Below, piece after piece: positions 16,744 to 25,386 of a stretch of DNA of 64,000 nt (its first letter is position 1; each line of letters starts with the position of its first letter). Location of the stretch: assembly GCF_036075115.1 (NCBI RefSeq), contig NZ_CP107958.1, forward strand, positions 6,138,001 through 6,202,000, written 5' to 3'. The translations under genes were made by a program, and so were the position numbers. This DNA comes from Streptomyces sp. NBC_00377 (GTDB lineage Bacteria > Actinomycetota > Actinomycetes > Streptomycetales > Streptomycetaceae). The notes below the pieces were generated by a model that was given only the letters and a program-made list of their open reading frames with translations, was not told the DNA's origin and did no database searches.

Positions 16744-18719
16744 CCCCGGTCCCCTCCCTTGAGAGCCGTGATTTCCGCGCTGTCCGTGCTGTCCGTGCTG
16801 TCCGTGGTCCTTGGTCCCGAAGTCGCGGCACCCGCACTCGGGTACGTGACTGCTGTGCTTGAAGTCGCTTCACTCGCACCCTGGTTTGCAACCGCTACGC
16901 CTGAAGTGGTGGCACCGGCACCCGGGTTCGGGGCCGCTGTCCCTGAAGTCGGTCCACCCGCAGCCGTGTTCGTGACTACCGGGCCCGGGGTGAGGGCACG
17001 CGTCGCTGCGGGCGTGACCGCCGTCCCCGACGTGGTGTCGTCGTGCAGCAGGTCGAGCGTGAGTGCGGCGGTCCAGCTGAAGCCGGTCGCGCCGCATGCC
17101 TCACCGGTGTAGGGGTCGACGTACTCCGCGAAGTCCGAGCTGTCCGCGATCTCCAGGACGGCCCGCCGCAGCGCGTCCGCGCCGGCCTGCTCGCCGTGCT
17201 GCCTGAGGCCCCGCTCGAGCAGCCAGCTCGTGTTGAACCACGCCGGGCCGCGCCAGTAGCGGTGGGGGTCGAACTCCTCGCCGAGCAGGTCGTAGCTGGG
17301 TGCCAGGCGGGTGGCTCCGCCCAGGCCGAAGTGCGGGCCGCGCAGGGTCCGTACGAGACCGGCGGCCACCTCGCGCGGCAGGCCCGGCAGAAGAAGGGGG
17401 ACGAGACCCGAGACGCCGCGCTCGCGGATGAGCGCACCGGCGGGAGGGCGCCCACCCGGCTCCGGAGGCCCACCGCGCAGGCCCCGGCTCCGGTCCGCCT
17501 CCCCACCGCGCTGATCCCGACCCGGGTCCGGGTCTCCGCCGCGCAGATCCCGGCAGAAGAACATGCCCTCCGCCGGGTCCCACAGCCGCTCGACGAGCGC
17601 CGCCGTCAGCCGCTCCGCGCGCGCGTGGCGGGCCGTGCCGGCCGCGCCCAGTTCGTGCGCGATGCGCGCGAGGGCGTGCTCGGAGGCGATGAGCAGCGCG
17701 TTGAAGGAGGGGTCCTCGACGGCGAACTCGCCGCCCCCGACGCCGTGCCCCGAGCCCTCGTGAACCCTGCCGCCGTGCCCTCCGGCCCGGTGATCCCCGA
17801 CGCCGCGCCCGCCGGCCGCGGCCCCGTGATTCCCGGCGCGTCCGCCGTCCGCGTATCCACCGTCCCGGTACTCCGTGGCCAGCCGCACGTACCGCCCGTA
17901 GTCCAGGTCCGTCGGACGGTCCTCGGGCGCCCCGTGGTCGAGGTCGGCGCGCCGGAAGGAGCGGGCGGGGGCCGGGGTGACGCGGGCGAGCGGAGTGTCC
18001 CAGCTCGGCGCGTTGTCCATGCCCTGCTCCCACGGATGGACGACGGACACCAGCCCGCCGCCGCCCAGGTCGCGCCGGTGCAGCAGATAGCGGTGCCAGG
18101 CGGCCAGCCGGGGGTACATCCGGGCGAGGAAACCGCGGGCGCGCGAGAGTCCCGGATCGGCGCGGTGCACCAGCCAGACCGCGAGCGCGTGCACCGGTGG
18201 CTGCACGATGCCGGAGGTCTGTACGGTGCGCGGGGCGCCCGCAGCGCGCCCCGCGGTCGAGGAGCGCCAGAAGTCGGGGCTCGGGAAGTACGCGTCGAGC
18301 GGCACGGAGGGGTTGAACACGATGTGCGGGATGCGTCCGTCGCCCCATTGGGCGTCCAGGAGCGTCTCCAGCTCCGTCTGCGCGCGGTGCGGCGAGACGT
18401 GTCGCAGCCCGATGGCGATGAACGCCGAGTCCCAGGACCACTGGTGCGGGTACAGGCCGGGTGAGGGGACGGTCGACGTCCCCGTCCAGTTGCCCGCCAG
18501 CACGTCCGCCGCCCTGCGCCGCAGAGCCCCGGCCCGGGGCGCGCGGTGCGAAGCGCCGGTGTGCGGGGCCCCGGAGTGCGGGGCCCCGGGGCGCGCGGAG
18601 GCGTGGTCCGCGGTCGCGTGGTGTCGCGTCGCGTGGTGCGGCGGGCCCGGCGGGGTAGCCGGATCGTATGCAACGGCGTACTCCGCCGGGCGGGCGACGA
18701 GCTGGGCAGTGCGATCCAC
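16740..18719 (-). CDS. MGH1-type/GH63-like glycosidase
   Basis: A 659-aa (alpha/alpha)6 glycosidase related to GH63 and mannosylglycerate-hydrolase-like proteins. Typical pieces are YPHQWSWDSAFIAIGLRHV, WGDGRIPHIVFNP, GIVQPPVHALAVW, VVHPWEQGMDNAPSWD, EDPSFNALLIASEHALARIA, YWRGPAWFNTSWLLERGL and TGFSWTAALTLDLL. A Gly/Arg/His-rich insertion (around residues 300-340) and a long Thr/Ala-rich C-terminal tail are unusual. GTG 18719 is chosen: GGGGAG lies 6 nt upstream. The frame stays open well into the divergent ROK gene, but that is antisense. It overlaps the debranching gene by 4 bp. Confidence 0.82.
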   Translation of the reverse strand: MDRTAQLVARPAEYAVAYDPATPPGPPHHATRHHATADHASARPGAPHSGAPHTGASHRAPRAGALRRRAADVLAGNWTGTSTVPSPGLYPHQWSWDSAFIAIGLRHVSPHRAQTELETLLDAQWGDGRIPHIVFNPSVPLDAYFPSPDFWRSSTAGRAAGAPRTVQTSGIVQPPVHALAVWLVHRADPGLSRARGFLARMYPRLAAWHRYLLHRRDLGGGGLVSVVHPWEQGMDNAPSWDTPLARVTPAPARSFRRADLDHGAPEDRPTDLDYGRYVRLATEYRDGGYADGGRAGNHGAAAGGRGVGDHRAGGHGGRVHEGSGHGVGGGEFAVEDPSFNALLIASEHALARIAHELGAAGTARHARAERLTAALVERLWDPAEGMFFCRDLRGGDPDPGRDQRGGEADRSRGLRGGPPEPGGRPPAGALIRERGVSGLVPLLLPGLPREVAAGLVRTLRGPHFGLGGATRLAPSYDLLGEEFDPHRYWRGPAWFNTSWLLERGLRQHGEQAGADALRRAVLEIADSSDFAEYVDPYTGEACGATGFSWTAALTLDLLHDDTTSGTAVTPAATRALTPGPVVTNTAAGGPTSGTAAPNPGAGATTSGVAVANQGASEATSSTAVTYPSAGAATSGPRTTDSTDSTDSAEITALKGGDRG

Positions 18720-18767
18720 TCGGGGCTCCCCGAAGACGACAGGGCCGACTGGTTCGGCAGCGGCTAC

Positions 18768-18830
18768 CGTAGGGTTACGTCTATTTAACACGCAAAACTC
18801 AATATGTAATGCAGGCTTGAGAAACACAAG
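18768..18830. promoter_or_regulatory. AT-rich divergent promoter region
   Basis: A short AT-rich tract (TCTATTTAACACGCAAAACT and following bases) lies between the glycosidase operon and the ROK gene, in strong contrast to surrounding DNA. It presumably holds both promoters and the ROK operator; I could not define a single convincing dyad or -10/-35 pair. Confidence 0.5.
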
Positions 18831-18839
18831 GGGGTGCGC

Positions 18840-20036
18840 ATGACGGGACGAGGCCAGGGCAGTGCCGGCGATCTGCTCGAACTGGTGCGCACGGGGCGGG
18901 CGACGACACGTGGTGCCCTCCAGCAGGCCACCGGCCTCTCCCGCGCCACCGTCGGCCAGCGTCTGGACCGTCTCTTCCGCGCCGGCTGGCTGCGCGAGGG
19001 CGCCGGCGGCCCGGTCGACTCCCCGCTGGGCGGCCGGCCCTCGATCACCCTGGAGTTCGACGACGCCCACGCCGTCGTCCTGGCGGCGGACCTGGACACC
19101 CGGCACGCGCGCGCGGCCGTGCTGACGCTGACCGGCGAGATCCTCGCCGAGCACGGCGGCACGCTGGTCGTCGAGGACGGCCCGGACGCGGTGCTCGGTG
19201 AGCTGGGCGGCTGGTTCGCGGAACTGCTGGAGAAGGCGGGGCACCGGCCGGACGAGGTGTGCGGCATCGGCCTCGCCGTCCCCGGCCCGGTCGACAGCGA
19301 GACCGGCCGGGTCGTCCAGCCGCCGATCATGCCCGGCTGGGACGGCTACGACATACGGGGCCGTCTCGCGAGAGCGTTCACCGAACGCACCGGGGCATCC
19401 GCCCTCCCCGTCCTCGTCGACAACGACGCCAATCTCATGGCGTACGGCGAACAGCGCACCGGACACCCCGACTGCTCGGCGTTCGTACTGGTCAAGGTGT
19501 CGACCGGGATCGGCGCGGGGGTCGTCGTCGGCGGCTCGATCTTCCGCGGCGTCGACGGCGGGGCCGGCGACATCGGACACATCCGGGTGGGCGCGGAGGC
19601 GCTGTGCCGGTGCGGGTCCTACGGCTGTCTCGCGGCGGTCGCCAGCGGTGGCGCCGTGGCGCGAAGGCTGGCGGAGTCGGGTGTTCCGGCGTCCTCGGGC
19701 TCAGATGTGCGCGACCTGCTCGCCTCCGGTCACCCGGAGGCCGCCGCGCTGGCCCGTGAGGCGGGCCGCCGGGTCGGGGACGTGCTGGCGACCGTGGTGA
19801 CGCTGCTCAACCCCGGGGTCCTGATGATCGCCGGAGATCTGGCCGGAACCGCCTTCCTCACGGGTGTGAGGGAGCTGCTGTACCAGCGTGCGCTGCCCCG
19901 TTCCACGGCCCGTCTGGACGTCGTGACCTCGCGGCTGGGGGAGCGGGCGGGCCTGGTGGGCGCGGGTGCGCTGGTCGTGGAGCACCTGTACGCGCCGGAA
20001 CGGGCGGAGGAGCGGTTGCTGGCGCTCGGGGTGTGA
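18840..20036 (+). CDS. ROK family transcriptional repressor
   Basis: A 398-aa sugar-responsive regulator. The N-terminal winged helix is GDLLELVRTGRATTRGALQQ with GLSRATVGQRLDRLF. The kinase-like fold carries DLDTRHARAAVL, GIGLAVPGPVDSETG, VLVDNDANLMAYGEQ, VKVSTGIGAGVVVGGSI and the ROK zinc motif GHIRVGAEALCRCGSYGCL. ATG 18840 is chosen because AGGGGG lies about 5 nt upstream; a GTG two codons earlier is possible. Divergence from two glycosidase genes suggests it represses them until a sugar binds. Confidence 0.92.
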   Translation: MTGRGQGSAGDLLELVRTGRATTRGALQQATGLSRATVGQRLDRLFRAGWLREGAGGPVDSPLGGRPSITLEFDDAHAVVLAADLDTRHARAAVLTLTGEILAEHGGTLVVEDGPDAVLGELGGWFAELLEKAGHRPDEVCGIGLAVPGPVDSETGRVVQPPIMPGWDGYDIRGRLARAFTERTGASALPVLVDNDANLMAYGEQRTGHPDCSAFVLVKVSTGIGAGVVVGGSIFRGVDGGAGDIGHIRVGAEALCRCGSYGCLAAVASGGAVARRLAESGVPASSGSDVRDLLASGHPEAAALAREAGRRVGDVLATVVTLLNPGVLMIAGDLAGTAFLTGVRELLYQRALPRSTARLDVVTSRLGERAGLVGAGALVVEHLYAPERAEERLLALGV

Positions 20037-20094
20037 GGGACGCTCGTGGGAACGGGACGTCGGGACGCTCGCGGGACGAACGTCGGGACGCTCG
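20037..20094. repeat. Three GGGACGCTCG direct repeats downstream of ROK gene
   Basis: GGGACGCTCG occurs at 20037-20046, 20062-20071 and 20085-20094, directly after the ROK stop codon. The rest of the 492-bp gap to ppdK shows no gene. Confidence 0.7.
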
Positions 20095-20454
20095 TGTGAC
20101 GGGCAGGTTTCTGCTCCTGTGCGGCTCCGCGAGCGCGTCCGCATCGTGAAACCGGGGCGCCCACGCAGGCGTGGTCGCAGCGTGATTCTCGCCACCTCTG
20201 AGGGGGGAGATGCTCAGATGAGCGGATCAAGAGCGAGTGCACTTCTCCAAGGCCTGGCACTCAGTGCCATCCCTTGATCGTTCATCGATCGAAATCAACC
20301 GTGCCTCGTTATGCTCATGTGAGCGTCATATGAGGCGCGTAAGAGGTGTGTTCGTTCAAGAAGTGAAAACATCGAAGCCCGTGTGCTTGCCAAGCCTTGA
20401 CTTTCGATCCGCTGGCGGACGGCTGGTTACGGGCACATGACGCGCGAGTGGACG

Positions 20455-20479
20455 TACCCAGGAGCCTTTGATCTGGGTA
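20455..20479. promoter_or_regulatory. Inverted repeat upstream of ppdK
   Basis: TACCCAG (20455-20461), 11 nt, CTGGGTA (20473-20479), located 50-74 bp before the ppdK GTG. It may be an operator or a leader hairpin. A TTGACT at 20397 could be a -35 but I see no good -10 partner. Confidence 0.45.
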
Positions 20480-20528
20480 TGTTCCTGGCCGTCAGGGCAG
20501 CCACCGCGTCCTCGAGGAGTCGAGACCC

Positions 20529-23276
20529 GTGTCGGAAAACAAAGATCTCCACGTAGCCGAGCAGGCCGGGACCGTTGAGGGCGTGAAGTTCGTCTACGAC
20601 TTCACCGAGGGCAACAAGGACCTCAAGGACCTCCTCGGCGGCAAGGGCGCGAACCTCGCCGAGATGACCAACCTGGGCCTTCCGGTCCCTCCGGGCTTCA
20701 CGATCACCACCGACGCCTGCAAGGTCTACCTCGACAGCGGCGACGAGCCCGCGGCACTGCGTGACGAGGTGAGTGCGCACCTCGACGCGCTGGAGCAGCG
20801 CATGGGCAAGAAGCTCGGCCAGGCCGACGACCCCCTGCTGGTCTCCGTCCGCTCGGGCGCCAAGTTCTCGATGCCCGGAATGATGGACACGGTCCTCAAC
20901 ATCGGCCTCTCCGACAAGTCCGTCCAGGGTCTCGCCAAGCAGGCCGGCGACGACCGCTTCGCCTGGGACTCCTACCGCCGCCTCATCCAGATGTTCGGCA
21001 AGACCGTCCTCGGCGTCGACGGCGACCTCTTCGAGGACGCGCTGGAGGACGCCAAGACGGCCAAGAAGGTCACGGTCGACACCGAGCTGGAGGCCGCGGA
21101 TCTCAAGAAGCTGGTGACCCGCTTCAAGAAGATCGTCAAGACCGAGGCCGGCCGCGACTTCCCGCAGGACCCGCGCGAACAGATGGACCTCGCCATCCAC
21201 GCGGTCTTCGACTCCTGGAACACCGACCGCGCGAAGCTCTACCGCCGCCAGGAGCGCATCCCCGGCGACCTGGGCACGGCCGTCAACGTCTGCTCGATGG
21301 TCTTCGGCAACCTGGGCCCCGACTCCGGCACGGGCGTGGCGTTCACCCGCGACCCCGCCTCCGGCCACCAGGGCGTGTACGGCGACTACCTCCAGAACGC
21401 CCAGGGCGAGGACGTGGTGGCGGGCATCCGCAACACCGTCCCGCTCGCCGAGCTGGAGTCGATCGACAAGAAGTCGTACGACCAGCTGATGCAGATCATG
21501 GAGACGCTGGAGAACCACTACAAGGACCTCTGCGACATCGAGTTCACCATCGAGCGCGGTCAGCTGTGGATGCTCCAGACCCGGGTCGGCAAGCGCACGG
21601 CCGGCGCGGCCTTCCGCATCGCCACCCAGCTCGTCGACCAGGGCCTGATCGACGAGGCCGAGGCGCTCCAGCGGGTCACCGGCGCCCAGCTCGCCCAGCT
21701 GATGTTCCCCCGCTTCGACGAGGAGGCGAAGGTCCAGCAGGTCGGCCGGGGCATCGCGGCGTCGCCGGGCGCGGCGGTCGGCAAGGCGGTCTTCGACTCG
21801 TACACCGCGGTGAAGTGGTCCCGCTCCGGCGAGAAGGTCATCCTGGTCCGCCGCGAGACCAACCCCGACGACCTGGACGGCATGATCGCGGCCGAGGGCA
21901 TCCTGACCTCGCGCGGCGGCAAGACGTCCCACGCGGCCGTGGTCGCCCGCGGCATGGGCAAAACCTGCGTCTGCGGCGCCGAGGAACTCGAGGTCGACAC
22001 CAAGCGCCGCCGGATGACGGTCCCCGGTGGACACGTCGTCGAGGAGGGCGACCTGATCTCCATCGACGGGTCGAGCGGCAAGGTGTACCTCGGCGAGGTG
22101 CCCGTCGTCCCCTCCCCGGTGGTGGAGTACTTCGAGGGCCGGATGCACGCGGGCGCCAACGACGCCGACGAGCTGGTCGAAGCCGTGCACCGGATCATGG
22201 CGTTCGCCGACCGCAAACGCCGCCTGTGGGTGCGCGCCAACGCGGACAACGCCGAGGACGCGATGCGCGCCCGCCGCTTCGGCGCCCAGGGCATCGGCCT
22301 GTGCCGCACGGAGCACATGTTCCTCGGCGACCGTCGTGAGCTGGTCGAACGCCTGATCCTCGCGGACACCGAGGACGAGCGCGAAGAGTCGCTGAAGGCG
22401 CTCCTGCCGCTCCAGAAGCAGGACTTCGTGGAGCTGTTCTCCGCGATGGACGGCCTCCCCGTCACGGTCCGGCTCCTGGACCCGCCCCTGCACGAGTTCC
22501 TCCCCGACATCACCGAACTGTCGGTCCGCGTGGCCCTGGCGGAGTCCCGCCAGGAACCCCACGAGAACGAACTCCGGCTCCTCCAGGCCGTCCACCGCCT
22601 GCACGAGCAGAACCCGATGCTGGGCCTGCGAGGCGTACGCCTCGGCCTCGTGATCCCCGGCCTGTTCACCATGCAGGTACGCGCGATCGCCGAAGCCGCC
22701 GCCGAACGCAAGGCAGCGAAGGGCGACCCGCGCGCGGAGATCATGATCCCGCTCGTCGGCACAGTCCAGGAGCTGGAGATCGTCCGCGAGGAGGCCGACG
22801 CGGTCATCGCCGAGGTCGAGGCGGCGACGGGCGTCCAGCTGAAGCTCTCCATCGGCACGATGATCGAGCTGCCGCGCGCCGCACTGACCGCCGGTCAGAT
22901 CGCCGAGGCGGCACAGTTCTTCTCCTTCGGCACGAACGACCTCACCCAGACGGTGTGGGGCTTCAGCCGCGACGACGTGGAGGCCTCCTTCTTCACGGCC
23001 TACCTGGAGAAGGGCATCTTCGGCGTCTCCCCGTTCGAGACCATCGACCGGGACGGCGTGGGCTCCCTGGTCAAACTGGCGGTCGAGGCCGGCCGCGCGA
23101 CCCGCCCCGACCTGAAGCTCGGCGTCTGCGGCGAACACGGCGGCGACCCCGAGTCCGTCCACTTCTTCCACGAGGTCGGACTCGACTACGTCTCCTGCTC
23201 CCCGTTCCGGATCCCGGTCGCGCGACTGGAAGCGGGCCGAGCGGCTTCACAGTCGACGGGCAGCGACCACCGCTGA
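20529..23276 (+). CDS. ppdK: Pyruvate, phosphate dikinase
   Basis: A 915-aa enzyme interconverting pyruvate, ATP and phosphate with PEP, AMP and pyrophosphate. The N-terminal nucleotide-binding domain has LLGGKGANLAEMTNLGLPVP and SVRSGAKFSMPGMMDTVLN. The central phosphohistidine domain is LTSRGGKTSHAAVVARGMGK (catalytic His). The C-terminal PEP-binding barrel includes FGAQGIGLCRTEHMF, SFGTNDLTQTVWGFSRDD and GVCGEHGGDPESVHFF. Full length for the family. The start is GTG 20529, with GAGGAG 9 nt upstream. It is monocistronic, with a strong terminator that also served as an integration site. Confidence 0.97.
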   Translation: MSENKDLHVAEQAGTVEGVKFVYDFTEGNKDLKDLLGGKGANLAEMTNLGLPVPPGFTITTDACKVYLDSGDEPAALRDEVSAHLDALEQRMGKKLGQADDPLLVSVRSGAKFSMPGMMDTVLNIGLSDKSVQGLAKQAGDDRFAWDSYRRLIQMFGKTVLGVDGDLFEDALEDAKTAKKVTVDTELEAADLKKLVTRFKKIVKTEAGRDFPQDPREQMDLAIHAVFDSWNTDRAKLYRRQERIPGDLGTAVNVCSMVFGNLGPDSGTGVAFTRDPASGHQGVYGDYLQNAQGEDVVAGIRNTVPLAELESIDKKSYDQLMQIMETLENHYKDLCDIEFTIERGQLWMLQTRVGKRTAGAAFRIATQLVDQGLIDEAEALQRVTGAQLAQLMFPRFDEEAKVQQVGRGIAASPGAAVGKAVFDSYTAVKWSRSGEKVILVRRETNPDDLDGMIAAEGILTSRGGKTSHAAVVARGMGKTCVCGAEELEVDTKRRRMTVPGGHVVEEGDLISIDGSSGKVYLGEVPVVPSPVVEYFEGRMHAGANDADELVEAVHRIMAFADRKRRLWVRANADNAEDAMRARRFGAQGIGLCRTEHMFLGDRRELVERLILADTEDEREESLKALLPLQKQDFVELFSAMDGLPVTVRLLDPPLHEFLPDITELSVRVALAESRQEPHENELRLLQAVHRLHEQNPMLGLRGVRLGLVIPGLFTMQVRAIAEAAAERKAAKGDPRAEIMIPLVGTVQELEIVREEADAVIAEVEAATGVQLKLSIGTMIELPRAALTAGQIAEAAQFFSFGTNDLTQTVWGFSRDDVEASFFTAYLEKGIFGVSPFETIDRDGVGSLVKLAVEAGRATRPDLKLGVCGEHGGDPESVHFFHEVGLDYVSCSPFRIPVARLEAGRAASQSTGSDHR

Positions 23277-23347
23277 CCCCCCGATAACCCCGGAGCCGCC
23301 GCCGGTCCCCGACCCTCACCGATCGGCAACGGCCCCGGCGCACCAAG

Positions 23348-23380
23348 GAGGACGGCACCCTGTGCGGGGGTGCCGTCCTC
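23348..23380 (+). terminator. ppdK terminator
   Basis: Perfect 13-bp stem (23348-23360 with 23368-23380), 7-nt loop, followed by TTGTG. Its right arm and tail are duplicated at 29117-29136, so the element to the right appears to have integrated here. Confidence 0.9.
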
Positions 23381-23385
23381 TTGTG
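23356..23385. repeat. Left attachment-site repeat (attL)
   Basis: The 20-bp core at 23366-23385 is identical to 29117-29136; the 9 bp before it (23356-23364) also match, with one extra C at 23365. It lies within the ppdK terminator hairpin. Confidence 0.8.
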
Positions 23386-23474
23386 CATCGTCAGTGACGA
23401 CTGTCAAGCCACGGCATTGACCAGGCGAAACGCCGTTTGCTGGCGTTGGCTGCCGTTGAACCCGCGTGACGTCG

Positions 23475-23495
23475 TTGTGCCCTCGTTGTGCCCTC
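23475..23495. repeat. Candidate integrase arm-type sites, left end
   Basis: TTGTGCCCTC at 23475-23484 and 23486-23495, two copies exactly 11 bp apart. GTGCCCT repeats with the same 11-bp spacing recur beside the right att copy. This resembles arm-type binding sites of tyrosine recombinases. Confidence 0.5.
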
Positions 23496-23653
23496 CACCT
23501 GCGGCTGAATCCCGTCACGGGCCGTCACCAATGGGGCCTCGTCCTGCTTAGCCGGCTTGGGTCGTGGGCAACGTGGTAGGTCACGGCCCTGCACGTCACA
23601 CTGTGGTCCCTGTCTCCCGGAGCCGAAGCCCCCGCCAGCGGCATGATGGCATC

Positions 23654-24310
23654 ATGGCGAACCAAACCGCTGGCGAGCGGCTCGAAGTACAGAGTGCAGC
23701 ACTCAAGTACATCACTGAAAACCGCAAGAAAATTGCCGCACAGGCAGAGGCCCGCTGCCCTCACGATGGACGTTTGCTTGCTGCGATCTACCCCGTAGGG
23801 GGGAAATCTTGGGAATGGCGAGTAGGGGAGCACCTGACACGTGAGCAAGTGGTCAGGGAGCGTCTCGCCATGGCGGCGATGGAGTACGAGGCTCTAATCG
23901 AAAACGGCACACACCGTGAAGAGGCATGGGAGGGGACTCTGGGGCTGGCCAGCGACCACAGCCTAGGGGATCGCGTGCCTACCTCACCCCCGAAGGTCAC
24001 GGGACCATGCGCAGTTTCACCAAGGGAACACGACCCAGCCGACCTGGCGAGACTACGTGACGACCTCCCGAGAGGGGACTTCGCGAGCTGCGTCAAATGT
24101 CGGCGCACCTTCATGATCCAGACTCCGGTGATGATCTACGCCGCTGGATACGGCCTCATGAAGCGCACCAGAAAGCCGATCATCGTCCATCCTGGCCGGG
24201 TGAATCCCGTTCGTCCCGGTGACCGTGTTCCTGAGGGTATCCAGGTGTACGGGTTTGAACCTCCCTGGTATCCATCACCCTGGCGGATCATCGGTCTCCC
24301 GGATGAGTAG
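23654..24310 (+). CDS. Hypothetical protein in integrative element
   Basis: A 218-aa protein I do not recognise. It has a charged helical N-terminus (LEVQSAALKYITENRKKIAAQAEARC), a middle that reads like folded protein, a single CVKC knuckle near residue 150, and a Trp/Pro-rich C-terminus (YGFEPPWYPSPWRIIGLPD). ATG 23654 is preferred over the 30-codon upstream extension, which is Arg/Ser-rich. No convincing ribosome-binding site. It is the first gene inside the left att site and codon use is less GC3-biased than the core genes. Confidence 0.6.
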   Translation: MANQTAGERLEVQSAALKYITENRKKIAAQAEARCPHDGRLLAAIYPVGGKSWEWRVGEHLTREQVVRERLAMAAMEYEALIENGTHREEAWEGTLGLASDHSLGDRVPTSPPKVTGPCAVSPREHDPADLARLRDDLPRGDFASCVKCRRTFMIQTPVMIYAAGYGLMKRTRKPIIVHPGRVNPVRPGDRVPEGIQVYGFEPPWYPSPWRIIGLPDE

Positions 24311-24374
24311 CTCATGTACCCTGGCTCCGACAATCTCAGATTCGCGCGTACGTGGCTCGTCGAACCTGTCCGTG

Positions 24375-24596
24375 ATGTTGCGCACCCGGACCGCACCCGG
24401 AAGGGGTCGGTTTCGCGTGCCCACAGTAGCGTTTGTGGCGACTGCACTAGCTGGCGGAGTTGTTGTCGGAATCTTGATTTTGGTCTACGCGACCGTTAGA
24501 CGGATTACTCCCGAGTCATTCAAGATCAGCGCCACCATTGCCCGGTGTGCCTCGTTCTCGGTCGAGATTAAGGCGGCAAGAGGTTCAGGTCGTTGA
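24375..24596 (+). CDS. Small single-span membrane protein
   Basis: A 73-aa protein with one TM segment (VAFVATALAGGVVVGILILV, about residues 18-38) and a C-terminal part ITPESFKISATIARCASFSV that looks like a conserved cytoplasmic motif. The start is uncertain: ATG 24375 lacks a clear ribosome-binding site, and a longer frame begins at 24219. Location inside the element suggests a transfer or maintenance accessory role, which is inference. Confidence 0.45.
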   Translation: MLRTRTAPGRGRFRVPTVAFVATALAGGVVVGILILVYATVRRITPESFKISATIARCASFSVEIKAARGSGR

Positions 24597-24681
24597 GCCA
24601 TGTGGCGGGCTGGCCGGGGCGGGACCGGCCCGGAGAAGCCGCAAGCACGGCCCGACCGACGGGCCCGCCCGCGTAGCAGGC

Positions 24682-24846
24682 GGCTTGGCGGCCGGGGCCA
24701 GCACGCGGGAGTTGATGACGCGGTCGGGGCACAGCAGTCCCCGGGCGGCGCTGACCTACCAGCACATGACCAGCGACCGTGACCGGGCCATCGCCGACCG
24801 GCTCGGAGCCATGATCCGCGACGGCGGGGGAGGGGCCTCCGGCTAG
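24682..24846 (+). pseudogene. Tyrosine recombinase C-terminal remnant
   Basis: About 54 codons match the end of a phage-type integrase: LAAGASTRELMTRSGHSSPR with RAALTYQHMTSDRDRAIADR keeps the second active-site His and the Tyr nucleophile. Everything upstream (core-binding domain and first catalytic residues) is missing. The stop codon lies 109 bp from the tRNA-Arg fragment, as expected for an integrase whose att site was that tRNA. It differs from the integrase at 28381, so it belongs to a separate, older element. Confidence 0.7.
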
Positions 24847-24954
24847 GGGATGTGGACTCCGCGTGGACTCTAGTGGCGCGCATGTGGCACGACCTCTAAC
24901 ACGACGAAGGGCCAGCCTGGGAGGTAGCCCCTTCTGAGCTGGCCCTTCTGGCTG

Positions 24955-24996
24955 TGCCCCCGGCAGGATTCGAACCTGCGACACCCGCTTTAGGAG
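24955..24996 (-). pseudogene. tRNA-Arg(CCU) 3' fragment, att remnant
   Basis: Reading the minus strand from 24996 gives the anticodon loop CTCCTAA (anticodon CCT), stem strand AGCGG, variable loop GTGTC, T-arm GCAGG-TTCGAAT-CCTGC, acceptor strand CGGGGGC and discriminator A. Homology stops at the 5' edge of the anticodon loop, the classic crossover point for tRNA-targeting integrases. It is therefore a duplicated half-tRNA left by integration, not a functional tRNA. Confidence 0.8.
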
Positions 24997-25086
24997 TTCG
25001 GTCGCGAGCTGGCTTGGTGGTGTTTCCTGCCGACGTTATGACCAGGCACGGATACTCATGGCCGTCTTCGTCCGCCCTTGTTGATG

Positions 25087-25386
25087 TCAGCTGTGGATGT
25101 CAGAGACCTTCTTTCGCCTCGGAGTCCAAGCAAGGCGGCAGGGGGTGGGGATTTTCCCTCCGTACGACAGGGCTAGCACGACGCATCTGGCATCCCGGCG
25201 GTCGTAGCCTGTCGCTTCCCTGATCTCGGTGATCGATTCCTGCCACTTCCCCTGCTGGATCAGCTGTCGTGCCCGTTCCTGCGTGAACCTTGGGACGGGG
25301 ATCCTAAGGGCGCGGATGATGTCGGCATCCCAGCGCTGTTGGCGCGCACGCCGGACCCGCATCCAAGTTCCGATCGACCACTTCAT
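25087..25386 (-). CDS. Small basic protein, L7/L12 C-terminal-like helix pattern
   Basis: A 99-aa protein rich in Arg/Lys. Its middle, RARQLIQQGKWQESITEIRE then ATGYDRRDARCVVLAL, has the pattern of the ribosomal L7/L12 C-terminal-like fold seen in many small actinobacterial proteins. ATG 25386 is preceded by GGGGGA at good spacing; the longer open frame upstream is Ser/Pro-rich noise. Function unknown; probably cargo of the integrative element. Confidence 0.55.
   Translation of the reverse strand: MKWSIGTWMRVRRARQQRWDADIIRALRIPVPRFTQERARQLIQQGKWQESITEIREATGYDRRDARCVVLALSYGGKIPTPCRLAWTPRRKKVSDIHS

Noticed and set aside
20397..20430. TTGACT-based ppdK promoter
   Set aside because: No -10 hexamer at 16-19-bp spacing; not strong enough to annotate.
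20427..23171. Very long open frame antisense to ppdK
   Set aside because: High GC at third positions of ppdK keeps the complementary frame open; the translation is Val/Leu/Asp/Gly-rich noise. The same applies to many long antisense frames elsewhere in the window.
24955..24996. Complete tRNA-Arg
   Set aside because: Homology stops at the anticodon loop; the 5' half is absent on the minus strand.
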